Position numbers and translations under genes: made by a program. From assembly GCA_037577475.1 (NCBI GenBank), contig CM075192.1, positions 5,926,408 through 5,990,407 on the forward strand: a DNA stretch of 64,000 nt, written 5' to 3'. This document shows positions 21,819-34,118 of this stretch, in pieces. The DNA comes from Chaunax sp. Z400 (lineage: Eukaryota; Chordata; Actinopteri; Lophiiformes; Chaunacidae). Under the pieces are notes generated by a model. The model had not been told where the DNA came from. It searched no databases and saw nothing but the letters and a program-made list of their open reading frames with translations. Position 1 is the first letter of the stretch; every line of letters begins with the position of its first letter.

Positions 21819-22542
21819 TGTAACAGGGTAGATCTGTATCACCACACTAACTCACCTTCACACTGGTAGTGGTTTTGTGTGTGTGTGTGGGGACATGCAC
21901 GTTTGCTGTGAGCTTAAGCTTGATTTGATGTGATTGTGCACAGGTGTGTCTGGGTGTGTCTCCTCCTCTAGGAGGTTATTTAAGTGCCTCATGGTCACCA
22001 CTGCTGCCCTCTCATTTTGCTGTTGTTTCTCTGTGTGCAGGTATGTGGAACGCATGTTTTAATGTAGAACATAGCCCTCGTTTGTGATGTGTTCTGGATT
22101 GTGAAGAATGTCCACATGCGCCCTCTCATTTTGCTGTTGTTTCTCTGTGTGCAGGCCAGGTTCCGCTGCATGTGTTGCAGCCTTAAGGCAGGTTTGGGCT
22201 TCCCAAAGGCTGAAGTGAATGCCGGCCTTTATATTGCTGATGGTGTGGACAACACTGCCATCAGTGACGAGATAGAGTGAGACTGTGGAAGCAACCAACT
22301 AGCATTGCAGCGGCCTGGACCTCCGACTCCTCTCCCCTAAAAGAGTTGGAGGAACCACTTTTCCCTCCTTTAAATGAACTCTGAAAAGGACAGTGATTTT
22401 TTATAGTTATTCCCCTGAAGTCAGTCCAGTTATTTAGTGTATATTTATGTAGTTTAATAAAGTGTATTTTAAACTGCTTGTCGTTGTGGTGTTTCTTGCC
22501 CTTGTTGGCACTGTATGGTCAATATCTAACCTGGCTGTTACA
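21819..22542 (+). repeat. 3' LTR (724 bp)
   Basis: Identical in length to the 5' LTR at a constant offset of 5852 bases. By my base-by-base reading it differs at one position only (22268 C, against 16416 A). It provides the AATAAA polyadenylation signal at 22456-22461. Confidence 0.97.
22456..22461 (+). terminator. LTR polyadenylation signal AATAAA (3' LTR copy)
   Basis: Same sequence and downstream GT-rich element as in the 5' LTR. It defines the R/U5 region of the 3' LTR. Confidence 0.75.
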
Positions 22543-22546
22543 GCAC
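22543..22546. other. Target-site duplication, right (GCAC)
   Basis: Pairs with 15963-15966. If the last A of the LTR is counted, the duplication is the 5-bp AGCAC. Confidence 0.8.
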
Positions 22547-24339
22547 TAAACCAGCACTAAATCATCAATAAACCATCAGTAAACCATCAATAAACCATCA
22601 CTAAACCGTCAATAAACCATTACTAAACCAGCACTAAATCATCAATAAACCATCACTAAACCAGCACTAAACCATCAATAAACCATCAATAAACCATCAA
22701 TAAAGCAGCACTAAACCATCACTAAACCATCAATAAACCATCACTAAACCATCAATAAACCAGCACTAAACCATCAATAAACTATCAATAAAGCAGCACT
22801 AAACCATCAGTAAACCATCACTAAACCATCAATAAACCATCACTAAACCATCAATAAACCATCACTTAACCAGCACTAAACCATCACTTAACCAGCACTA
22901 AACCATCACTAAACCATCAATGAACCATCAATAAACCAGCACTAAATCATCAATAAACCAGCACTAAACCAGCACTAAATCATCAATAAACCATCAGTAA
23001 ACCATCACTAAACCATCAATAAACCATCACTAAACCGTCAATAAACCATCACTAAACCATCAATAAACCATCACTAAACCATCAATAAACCATTAATAAA
23101 CCATCACTTAACCAGCACTAAACCATCACTAAACCACCACTAAACCATCAATAAAGCAGCACTAAATCATCAATAAACTATCAGTAAACCATCACTAAAC
23201 CATCAATAAACCATCACTAAACCGTCAATAAACCAGCACTAAACCAGCACTAAATCATCAATAAACCATCAGTAAACCAGCACTAAATCATCAATAAACC
23301 ATCAGTAAACCATCACTAAACCATCAATAAACCATCACTAAACCGTCAATAAACCATCACTAAACCATCACTAAATCATCAATAAACCATCACTAAACCA
23401 TCAATAAACCATCACTAAACCATCAATAAACCATTAATAAACCATCACTTAACCAGCACTAAACCATCACTAAACCACCACTAAACCATCAATAAAGCAG
23501 CACTAAATCATCAATAAACCATCAGTAAACCATCACTAAACCATCAATAAACCATCACTAAACCGTCAATAAACCAGCACTAAACCAGCACTAAATCATC
23601 AATAAACCATCACTAAACCAGCACTAAATCATCAATAAACCATCAGTAAACCATCACTAAACCATCAATAAACCATCACTAAACCGTCAATAAACCATCA
23701 CTAAAGCAGCACTAAATCATCAATAAACCATCACTAAACCAGCACTAAACCATCAATAAACCATCACTTAACCATCACTAAACCATCAATAAACCAGCAC
23801 TAAACCATCAATAAACTATCAATAAAGCAGCACTAAACCATCAGTAAACCATCACTAAACCATCAATAAACCATCACTAAACCATCAATAAACCATCAAT
23901 AAACCATCAATAAACCATCACTTAACCAGCACTAAACCAGCACTAAACCATCAATAAACCATCACTAAACCATCACTAAACCATCAATGAACCATCAATA
24001 AACCAGCACTAAATCATCAATAAACCATCACTAAACCAGCACTAAATCATCAATAAACCATCTGTAAACCATCACTAAACCGTCAATAAACCATCACTAA
24101 ACCATCAATAAACCATCAATAAACCATCACTTAACCAGCACTAAACTATCACTAAACCATCAATAAACCATCAATAAACCATCAGTAAACATCAATAAAC
24201 CAGCACTAAACCAGCACTAAACCATCAATAAACCATCACTTAACCAGCACTAAACCATCAATAAACCATCAATAAACCATCACTTAACCAGCATTAAACC
24301 ATCAATAAACCAGCACTAAACCATCACTTAAACAGCACC
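22543..24339. repeat. 11-bp minisatellite, right part
   Basis: Continuation of the array at 14461-15966 with the same unit and variants. Both parts together are about 3.3 kb, roughly 300 units. The sequence just right of the insertion continues the same higher-order pattern seen near 15653, as expected if one array was split. Confidence 0.97.
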
Positions 24340-25840
24340 AATGGCATGAATTAACTTTCCTGTTTCATTTCATTTAAAGCCAGCACAACACTCTTCCCAG
24401 TCCTGAAACAGCAGCTATTGAGCTTAGATTAACAGGCCTACTGCATCTCCATGACAACCCAACCTCATCCATTAATGAATACCAAGGACACAGATGCCCT
24501 CACTACTGGAAACCCAATTTGTGCTGATGCGGACAGACCGTAACCTCTATCATAGCAGAATAATGGCAGAATGATTTCAAAATCACCTCAGTTCAAATGT
24601 GCCTAAAAATGTAAAAATAAGCAAATTGAAGAACAAAAATATGTGACGTAGACCTTCAGGGCCCCATGTGTGAACATGTGTGAAATTTCACACATTCTGT
24701 TCATCCATTTATGAGATTATGTAGACTATGCCCCTATAATACCTGTTTACAGACATACAGGCAGAGAGGGGTGACCTTATATTCCCCCTATTAGGGCATG
24801 AAAACTATTATGTGGACCTGGAGTTGTTTTGTCTAACGGGTAAATGCATTATTTGCATGCATAATCAATTTTAAGTCAAGTCCAACAGCATAAAAGGTTT
24901 TTATGTGTGCATTACAATACAAACTGTGCAATCATGTTTCAAAAACAAAATTTAACCTGTCATTATCTATAAAAATGTGAGTATTAAAAATGTGAGTATT
25001 AAATTAAATAGTCAAGTCCTCTCAAGTCATCTGTCTCAAGTCAATGTTTTATCAGTGTGTAAAGCAAGTCTCAAGTCAAAATCTGTGACTTGAGTTTGAC
25101 TGGAGTGAAGTTGTGTGACTCTTTTCTTTTTTACTTTCATCTCCCTTGTCGAGACATACAAAAGAAATCCGATTTTGTGGCTTTTTGCTGGTATTGATGT
25201 TATCTGTATGCTTAAAGTGTTAAAATATTTTCACAACACAGAGTAAAAAATGTTTTGGACTTTGTCCATGTTCCCAGTCCCAGTCTTTTAAATAAAGTTG
25301 TACATCTTCACTTTACTCTCCTGCACCCTGACAGCCCAGCAGATGTTCTTTATTTATAGCGCCATGAAATTTCCTTTTGCTAACAGAGACAAATGGTCTA
25401 TTAGCAGTCTTGCATTTTACATGGACTGATGAAAAATAGATACATCTCCTTGTGTGCCCGCACATCAGTAAGGAAACTGACAGAGAGTATTCATTCATGT
25501 CTCACTCATCAGAGCTCATTGAAAATAATTGTGCGTGACAGGCTTGTACGGGACCGGACACTGTGGGTGGGAAATATCCTTCAGCATGAAATTCAATTTC
25601 ACACAATGTCATAAACTTTGCCTTGAGGGATGGGGCTATGCTGTGAAATGAGTTTGTAGGGACGGATGGTGTCCTAGACAGTAAATTCTGGGAAAGCTGG
25701 CTAGTTGAAATATTATAATAGTCATCTTAGAGCACATGGGTATGAGGTAGACTTTTACATTTAGAGCAGTCAACCTAAATTCAACTTTTTCTTTATTATT
25801 TGATAGCTAAATTAAAAATGTAACGTTCTTGTAAGAGAAC
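24340..25840. other. Intron sequence with a CAAGTC-rich repeat
   Basis: Mostly featureless. Between 25013 and 25092 the hexamer TCAAGT/CAAGTC recurs (TCAAGTCCTCTCAAGTCAT and others). I recognise this as part of a common fish dispersed repeat. Nothing else is supported. Confidence 0.5.
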
Positions 25841-25899
25841 ATATATATATATATATATTGATATATACATATTGATATATATATATATATATATATATA
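25841..25899. repeat. (AT)n microsatellite
   Basis: AT/TA dinucleotides with a few TTG and ACA interruptions. Confidence 0.95.
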
Positions 25900-25924
25900 A
25901 GTCTGTGCCAGATCAGCAAAACAA

Positions 25925-25998
25925 AAGGTATTTGTTGTAAAGCACTTTATTTTGTTGGTTTTTATAAGTGCTATACAAACAAACTTTATGATTATTAT
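25925..25998 (+). mobile_element. Short L2-like LINE 3' terminus
   Basis: TGTTGTAAAGCACTTTATTT, then AAGTGCTATACAAACAAACT and TTATGATTATTATGA, the typical extreme 3' end of fish L2-type LINEs with a degenerate tail repeat. Confidence 0.6.
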
Positions 25999-25999
25999 G

Positions 26000-28900
26000 A
26001 ATTTACTATCAGACTTTTTAGGGTAATACAAGCAGTTATGTTTCCTTCCCTCTGCAACTGAACACTATGTAATTTGTGAGTGAAGAGATCACCCATATCT
26101 TTTTTTATGCTGAAATTGAATCTCAAGCATATTTCCATTCATGTTGATATTGCAGTCATTTTAATGCAAGAGAAAAATCAATTAGACTCCCCCTATAATT
26201 AAGGAAAATCCTGCAGCAATTACATCTTCATAATAACCATATTACAGTAAATACATGTCCATTTTAAATTAATTTGTCTGCATGTCAATGGTTTATAATT
26301 ATCTAAGAAACAGGATGAGCTGGTACATCTGGAGCCAACATTTAACTCAATATTTCAACACCACTTCTGTGATGCAAAGGTCAAATGAAGCGATTTGATG
26401 AAGGATGTAGCTCTTAAAATCACTTCACATCATCCACATCAATTGTATTGTATAGAATAGAAGTAGGTGCTACGTGGTGATCCTTGAGCTGAGCATGTTT
26501 CAGTCTTGACCCAAGCCGGAGGTGCTTCAAGGAGTAGCACAAGGCTGCTCTCAATTATGTTGCTCAATAATAGCCATGAGGGTTTGGGAATTCTAGACCC
26601 CCTCTATTGTATGGCAGGTAAAGTAAGGAAATACGGAGTCTAGAATGCCAATTCTACCAAATTAAGTCAGTAAATACTGACTAAAAATGAAATGAATGGG
26701 GATAGGGAGATCGATTGAAAAAGAGCCGTTAGAATCTTATGCTGTTGTCTATTTTGCTAATTTAGATAAAGAATTAATGATTTGAGATTTTTTTTTCATA
26801 TTTATTTCGTAGCTGAAAATTCAACACTTCAACACAAAAACACTTCAAATCTAACAGAGAGGGCACCAAACCCTTCAAATGTGCTTAGAAAAGAATGATA
26901 TCGTCTGCGTTAAGTGATATTCTAGTAATAGACATAGCAGCTAAGAACAAGGGCAACAAAGCTGAAAAAATAAACAAAAATAATAGATTATCATGCACCT
27001 ATTTCAGTGTTGGGGAGCAGTGAACTACAGCAGATGAACTTACAAGTTAAATACATCTTGCAGTATCTTCAAATTTTATTTTCACATTTTTTGTGCAGCT
27101 AATGGCTTAAACTAAAAGCACTTTTAGGCTGTAAAAGGAAATACAATTTAGATGTATTAGGTGTTATTGTATTGATTATTGCTATCCATTTAATCAGACT
27201 TTGTACTTTTCATTCAAGTAAAAGGTGTTTCAAAAAATAAAAAAACATAGCCCCCCCACCCCCACCCCATTATGATTCACAGAAAAAAAAGCAATCAAAT
27301 GAGGAAACACTATCATAACTTAAATACATAACTGAATCAACAAATAAAGAAGGTTTACTTAAAAGCCCAGTTAAAAAGGATGGTCTCTGCTTTTACAAGG
27401 TTTGTTCTTGAAACAGCAACTGAGGAAACAAAGTCATTACTGAAATATATACATATTAGACAAATAAATAAATAAAGTTTAAATTAAAAAATTAAAAGCC
27501 AAATTTAAAAGGTAGGTCTTCAGTTTGCCTATAAAAATACCAGCAGTCTGCTGCTCTTAGGTCTTCAGGGAGGCGGTCCCATTTATTAACACAGTTTCAT
27601 ATAAGCTTTGCAGGATCTCTGTTGATGGTGGATGCCACAGAGCTGAAGACACTGAGTATAATGAAGGACAGTGTTGAGGCAGTCCATTGTAATCTATATA
27701 ATTTTGAGAATGTCCATGTCCAGGTTGACTGAACCAGAGGCTCATTAACATTCCATTTGTGTGGACTCATCAGATCCTGGATGAGACCGATGACCGTTAC
27801 GTCACCTGCAACCCTCAGACTGGGACAGACAGACGCAGATAGAGACGCTTTAGAGGGGAGCATTTAGCTGTGAAGGAGTCATTTTCTCTATGAGTTGTTT
27901 TGATCATGTGCATTTGTGGCTAAATCCAAAAAGCTAAACCAATTCATTCACTTTTGAGAGAATAACATTCATACATACATACAGAAACATCTACACATAT
28001 AGCTTTATTGGCTGGTAGACATGTCTCCTGCATTGTGGTGACATGGAAAATGACTCCTCTGGGTCATATAATGTATATTACCTCATACATCGAATTATAC
28101 AATAGGATTTATTATGCAGTCTGCCTTCATATAGGCTGTATAGTAACTTCCTGATAAGTAACAATATTGACTTGGGAGGTGGTCAGAATTTCCAGATAGA
28201 TGTTGCATGCATGTCAAAAGTGACATATTGCAAACTGATGGGAGCATGTTGTGAGCATGTTCAGTCATAAAAATACAATTACACATCCATTGTGCCTGTT
28301 TGTCATTCTCCCCCACTGCTGTCTGGCCTGCTGCAGACTTCCTTTCTCTGCCTGGGAACAATTGGTAGCACTGGCAGCTCAATGTGATGAATCCTATCTC
28401 GGCAAACACGCGCTCTTCCTCACTGTTCATGCCATTGCAATCCAAAAACATTGTATGTATTGATCAACTTTTTCCCAGTAATTCAAACAAAATGCCAGGA
28501 GGGACGGTTTCCTCCTGGAGGGATTTCCATAGTGACACATAAATGGAGGATTTGTGTGGAAAGCTGTAGCTCGATGTGTGGGAGCTGAAACTTGTCTAGT
28601 TCAGTCTGTGGTGTAAAACATTATGTCTGTGCAAATCATTTAAAATGACAACTTCCAAAAGGTGTTGAAACTTCCCAAGAACCTGCAACTAGCAGGCTCC
28701 ACTACTGTATGGTTCTACCAGTTCAAAAGGGTGGGGTACTCATCCAGTTCGCTCAGTATGTGTGGTCTCTGTGAGTGTGTGGTCGAACTGCTGGGGCTTT
28801 CTTGCTGTTCCAGATTCTAACAGGGCAGAACAAAGAATCGATTGTCTCCGAGAAGAGAATGTGAGGGGGAGGCGGGTGGTATTTAGGGGTGGGAGGAATT

Positions 28901-31007
28901 GAGTTGTTTCATCCCGATTCTCGCTATTAAAATCAATTTCCTACTGCAAACACACACACATTCTTACAAAGACAAAAACACGCTCACAGAGAGCACAAAC
29001 ATACTTTGTATCTACGAGTGTTGGAAGAACACATCCATGGATTGGCTTTAAATAAAGATGTAGCCTGGTTCTGTCACTGTTCGCCTCAACTGGACAGAAA
29101 CCAGTGTTGAACTGGAGGCTCGTCTTTCTAATTTATCATTTCCAGAATGTAAATTTGATCATATTTCTTATGTATATTTCTATATGCTGTGTTAATTTGT
29201 TGCTCTTTGTTGCTTATTCCTCATTCCTAGGCAGAAAGTTTGTCGAAAGCAAGAAAAGAAAAGAAAACATTAGTTTCATCAGTACGTTAAATGAAATATT
29301 GATGAATAGATCAATAATTTCATATTCAAACAAATATTTTTATACTGTATGTATAAAATACAATGTTCTCATAATTTTAAGAACCCCCTAATTTAACCAC
29401 AAGACTAGTTTTGACCAGTTATGCATGTTATATCAGACACTTTTTCAATATTATATTGTTAAAATCAGTTCAGTAAGATAATTTCCCAATTTCCAGTACT
29501 TTTTGGAGGTTTAATGTGTCTCATGATGATGAAATGCATCATTTGTTCCACTAGTGTCAGTTCTAGTCATGTAGCTGCAGGTCAAAGCTCTTGTCCTATT
29601 TGCTGTTAGGGGGCCATGCGGGAATGCTTGCATCCACACAATGTGAGCCTCATGTTAGATTGAGAGAGAGAAGCAATGCCTCTGCCTCAGCATGCCTACT
29701 ATTATAGAGACAACAGCACTGTGTCATCTCCAGAAGTACTACCTTCATGCCCTGTACCGGTTAACAAAACGGGCTGCAGAAACCTAGTGTGGGACGACTT
29801 TCCAGAGCCGACGCTGATGGTGATCCCACTGACATAACGAAGCCTGTATGTAAAAGGAGCTATAAAACAGTGTCGTGTGGAGAAACACTTTTCAATGAGT
29901 ATAAAAAACTTACGTTTAACCAATAAGCTATATGAGCTACCTAGTAGCCAGATGGTAAGCTGCCAAATCATATGAGATATGTAGTGGATACATAGCGTAG
30001 CATATCAATGTGCAGCCTACTCTGAACTGTCAGTAGCATGACAATCATATCAGAAAATGTGAGTTCCAAATTGAGAAATGCATTAAGCTAAAGTTTTCTG
30101 AGGTTCTCATTTTGATGCTAAATATCTAAATAGAGCAGAGCTACTAGCTATCAGGTCTAAACTACAGTGGGTCTACAAGGTCATACGGAACGTCACACTC
30201 CCAATGTAAATTTAGCACAAGTAACATGTTATCACTGTCAGTCCCAGACACATGAGGTTGATGGGAGAATGTACAAACATATTCTAGAGAACCTAAAACT
30301 GTCTCAAACAGCCTGATGACACAGGAGGTAGTAAAGACGGCAAAAAGGTGCTGTGTTTTATTCTTAAATGTTGAAAGATTTTTTTAAATTCTTTTTACTT
30401 GGTTACATTTTGAAATAGATTTCATGCATGTGTTCAGTTAAATAAGGGTTTTTTCCTAACATCACCTGAGACATTTCAAGCTAGAGCTGGCACAGGACAG
30501 CTATTGTTTTCATTATCATTTGAACTGAAGTAAATATTTTAAAAAAGTGCATCACAAGTTGAAGGTGTTCAAAACGTTTTTCTGCCTTGAAGATCTAGAG
30601 AAAAACAAGTTTGAAACTTGTCCAGCAATGTCACAGTTACTGTACAAGTTCAAATCAAATGTGAATCTGAAACTGTGATCAACGCCTCTGTTTTTGATTA
30701 TTGGAGGATGGAATCAGTATCGTTTCAGTTTCAAATTAAATATCTGTATCGAGTATAGTGATGCTGAACACAATCAAACCTTATTTCTTTCTTTCCCCAT
30801 CGTATGGACATTTACTGGACCTATTATTACACATGACTACAATGATCCAGTGTCCCTTTAGTTCAATATGTAAAACATGACTGAGGTAAATTTGTCATAG
30901 GTGATGCTGTATGACATGCTGTTAGTACCTGGACAGTAAAGTATGATGAAACTTTGGACGTTTGCAAGCAGACAGCTCTGTGAGTCCATGATCAGCTCAC
31001 ATCTTAG

Positions 31008-31008
<1 letters not shown>
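26000..31008. other. Unremarkable intron sequence
   Basis: About 5 kb of AT-rich sequence. A patch at 27480-27570 resembles the edge of an old fish repeat, but I cannot name it. Open frames here lack any family motif or splice-site context. Confidence 0.45.

Positions 31009-31102
<94 letters not shown>
31009..31102. repeat. (CA)n microsatellite
   Basis: 47 uninterrupted CA dinucleotides, about 1.2 kb downstream of the CUB exon in the gene's direction. Alternating purine-pyrimidine of this length can adopt Z-DNA. Confidence 0.97.
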
Positions 31103-31103
<1 letters not shown>

Positions 31104-32271
31104 CGTTTCTTTACTTCCCCCATTTGGCCAGTGGTGGTGAGAAACGAGCAAAGACGGCACGGATTGCTTTCAAGCAGCAGGTAGTGATGTTGATGCCACT
31201 ATTTAGCGGGGGAGAAGTTTGCACAAGCCATCTGTGCGTTGGAGTTTAATCAATGGAAACAAAGATAAATGAAGATGAATTAAGGAGCGGAATCACCAAA
31301 CAGTTTTCAGGGGATGGAATGTGACCAGCACCAGACCTGTCCCCGTCTCCTGGGGTCTCTTAAATCACCGTCGCAAATTTACAAAAGCCATCATGAATTT
31401 TAACTCCAAGGTGAAACAAAGGCAGCTGCAGGGACTGACTTTCAGTTCTCTCCTCTGTCATTAGCAGGATAACATTCCAACTGAGATTCCTGCATCTCTG
31501 TGCAATGGTTGATAAATAAAGCAGAAGATAATGCATTAGTTAATAACGTTGCTGATTGTGAGCACAAAGAATTTCCTGGCTGACAGCAACAACACCTCTT
31601 ATTAACAGAAATACACCAACATGTCACTTAAAACCTGCCAGGAATACAAGACAGGTAGGCTTCGCATGCTTGATCTCACATGAGATTAGATCTAGTTCGC
31701 TGCTATGGCAACAGCAGCGCATGCAGATGCAGTGGCCAGCAGCCCCTCCAAACTACATTTTTGCTTTTGATGTTAATTTTTATTTTCAACATAATACCAA
31801 TGAGAGAAAGATGAGTTTTTGGGACAATCACTGCCCACAGCACCTTCCGACCATTTAGCCAGGCCAGCCTGAGGAGAGGAAAGAGATTAAAGGATGCGAG
31901 CCAAGCTTGACCAGCTTGAACGTGAGGCTGTTCTTAGCTAATATTCAGTAAAATAAGATAGATGGAAGGCAATGGCCCAATAAAAGGAAAATTAGACTGT
32001 TGTACCCACAACTTTACAGAGACCTGTCTCCACCACAACATCCCAGATCAAGCCGTTGCACACGGTGGAACAACGTTCTGAGGCGACAGAGCCAGCAGGA
32101 CGAGGAGAGGACGACATTTAAATGGGAGGTGAGGGAATGAAAATGTGCATGATTTCAGAGCCAGTCATGCATCACTAGGTACATATTGTCCTTAAATCAT
32201 CTCATTTTCATCTTGGCTATTTTTCTCCAAATTCTAGTTTCATGTTTATTAGTTCTTAAATGTACGCTTAC

Positions 32272-32461
32272 CTTGGTATCTGAGCAGGACTGATCCGATG
32301 TGAGACCTCTGGCTGTGGAGGTGGATAGAGATCTGATTGCTGTGGCTCCTTACAACCAACCCCCTCATTAGGATGGACTCATTTGCCAGCATGGTGTTCT
32401 CCCCGTGGCCCACATCTTCAAACACCACCTTGTCTCCCTCAGACAGATTGACTTTCATCAC
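32272..32461 (-). CDS. sez6l-like: SEZ6/SEZ6L-family exon encoding the C-terminal half of CUB domain 1
   Basis: A 190-bp exon of 63 codons plus one base, entering in phase 0 and leaving in phase 1. The acceptor is a strong pyrimidine tract (TCCTTCTCTGTTTTCTCAG) and the donor is CAAG|GTAAGC. The peptide starts VMKVNLSEGD and ends LLRYQ. It shows CUB-type beta strands: the GD turn, LANES, RGLVVRS, SNQISI, and a closing hydrophobic strand before YQ. Two possible N-glycosylation sites are present (NLS, NES). It is spliced to the sushi exon at 2546-2731 with matching phase. In human SEZ6L, as I remember it, the corresponding exon starts at VKSVNLS and ends HYQ, the same limits. The preceding exon (N-terminal low-complexity region plus the first half of CUB1) should end in phase 0. 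It was not found up to 64000, so it probably lies beyond the window. The order of these two domains fits only the N-terminal part of SEZ6-family proteins. Confidence 0.88.
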
Positions 32462-33599
32462 CTGAGAAAACAGAGAAGGAATTAGACCTTTTTGTGTGTC
32501 ATAGAAAACAAACCGACAAAGATCCAAACGGTGAAGCAGGAGACCAACATTGGCTGTATTGTTACCAGCAGCATCCTTTGCCAGCTGGGGATCTTCAACT
32601 TGTGACAGGAGGAAATGATCCTGCTCTACACAAAAATCACTGGAAAAAAATGGGGTTTGCGATGCTTTTCATTGAGTTTGCCTCTGCAATCTGTGTGTAT
32701 TCAGCTAAATAACAGAGACAGCATCTCATTCCACAGGCAGCTCCTGGACCAGGCCTGGTTCTGACCTCCAGAATAACTCAGTGGTGGGATTTCTACGAGC
32801 CTGCTCAGACCTAATCTACGTCATGAGTTATCTGACCACCAGTGGACAGCTCCAACTACACTGACAACACATTTGAGATCCAATCGGGCAGAGCACAGTC
32901 GGTCGTCAGCTGACATCCTCTGGAGCAAGAAGAAGCCACAGCAACAGAAATAATGGATTACACACTCTCATTCAATTTGCTTCACAAAGTGGTTTTAAAC
33001 ACACTGAATTACTATTGAAGAATTACTACAGAAAATCTAAATCATTAGATTACATAATGCAATGCATTAAGTTGTTTCTTCCCTTGTCAGTTTGTCTCAG
33101 CATCACTGTACCAGCCTGTCTCATCTGTCCAACAGGCTTCTTCCCCGCCAACATTTGACAGGAAACACTGTTTCAAAGGATTTCACCATTTACAACAAAT
33201 TTACAAAAGAGGACAAGGAGGACAAGAGATGCTTCTTTATTTAATACCACATCTGACATGTATAATTCAGCCCATTCAGCCTATGATTGGTGTCTGTACA
33301 TGTGTATCACTTAAATTGTTCAATGCCATTATGCTAAACCTGGATTATAATACCATTATCTTAGGCCTAAATTATGTTTGGTATTAAAACATTAAAGTAA
33401 AACATCAAACACATGTATTGGATATTTTATTTAAATTGAATGCTGTAAATTAGATTAATAGATGTAAAGTTCTAATGTGCCTGAGAAGGCTATGAGTAGA
33501 CCTGCTCCATATGGCGATAAGCTGCTTGCACAGACAACCTGAGCAGTAGTTTTTTGGAGGAGAATGGGCATTACTGTAGCAAAACTATTTCCAAATGTT

Positions 33600-33915
33600 G
33601 TGTTACTGTATCTAAATCTGTGTGTGTATTCAGATTTGTAAATGTGGCAACTAAAAATATGTGTATAGATCTGTAAATGTGTAGACAGAATCTGAACATA
33701 TGAAAATAGATCTGAAAATGTCTTTAAATTGTTCTGTATGTAGACAATTCTGACATTCATAGATTTGAAAAAGTTTATACAGATATGACACACATAGATG
33801 TGTAGATGTTTAAAAGTGTAAATAGATCTGCAACAGAGTAGACAAATATGCCATTCATGAATCTGTAAACATATTGACAAACCTCTAAATACATACAGTT
33901 ATGGATCTGTAGAAG
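33600..33915. repeat. Degenerate tandem repeat with AGATCTGTAAATGTG core
   Basis: Variants of AGATCTGTAAATGTG recur: AGATTTGTAAATGTG at 33633, AGATCTGTAAATGTG at 33667, AGATCTGAAAATGTC at 33707, AAATAGATCTGCAAC near 33820, GAATCTGTAAAC near 33860 and GGATCTGTAGAAGTGTG near 33903. The spacing is irregular (about 30-45 bp). A weaker related patch lies at 35230-35400. Confidence 0.6.
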
Positions 33916-33983
33916 TGTGGACCAATCTGATGCATGTTCTCAACCTTTTATCAGTCATAGCACCCTTTAAAAAGTAGGTAACC

Positions 33984-34118
33984 TGGTGTGTGGTGGGCTC
34001 CGTGTCAGGGGTCTGGGCAGGTCCCGGGTGCGCGGGTTTCACGCTTGGGGGAGGTCGGCGTCTGGCCGGGCCTGGGGCCTGTTATCCCCTGTCCCCCTGT
34101 AGGCTGGGCCCTGGCGTT
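33984..34118. other. GC-rich island in AT-rich intron
   Basis: About 135 bp of G-rich sequence (GTGTGTGGTGGGCTCCGTG through GCCTGTTATCCCCTGTCCCC), sharply different from its flanks. I do not recognise it. It may be a fragment of a repeat. Confidence 0.6.

Larger units (their letters stand above)
15967..22542 (+). mobile_element. Complete Ty3/gypsy-type LTR retrotransposon
   Basis: A 6576-bp element with two 724-bp LTRs, a primer-binding site, gag, a -1 frameshift signal, pol and a polypurine tract, in that order, with no env-like frame after pol. The domain order protease-RT-RNase H-integrase places it in Ty3/gypsy rather than copia. Both reading frames are uninterrupted and the LTRs differ at a single base (16416 A versus 22268 C). 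The insertion is therefore recent, and the copy may be autonomous. It is flanked by GCAC (15963-15966 and 22543-22546); counting the shared terminal A, the duplication can also be read as AGCAC. It lies antisense to the host gene. The clade within gypsy is not resolved; no chromodomain is apparent. Confidence 0.97.
2732..32271 (-). other. sez6l-like: Complete intron between CUB1 and sushi1 exons (29.5 kb)
   Basis: The interval is bounded by GTAAGC at the donor (minus strand, 32271 downwards) and ATGCAG at the acceptor (ending at 2732), in phase 1. It contains the LTR retrotransposon, the 11-bp minisatellite, several LINE 3' fragments, SINEs and microsatellites listed separately. I found no further exon-like sequence with both splice sites and a sushi or CUB pattern inside it. 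The size is large for a fish intron; about 6.6 kb is the retrotransposon and 3.3 kb the minisatellite. Confidence 0.85.

Noticed and set aside
14461..24339. Array considered as a CRISPR or interstitial telomere repeat
   Set aside because: Units are contiguous with no spacers. TAAACC resembles but does not match the vertebrate telomere unit, and the period is 11 bp.
30858..31160. Open frames made of Cys-Val or Thr-His repeats (also 50029-50274)
   Set aside because: Translations of CA/TG microsatellites, not genes.
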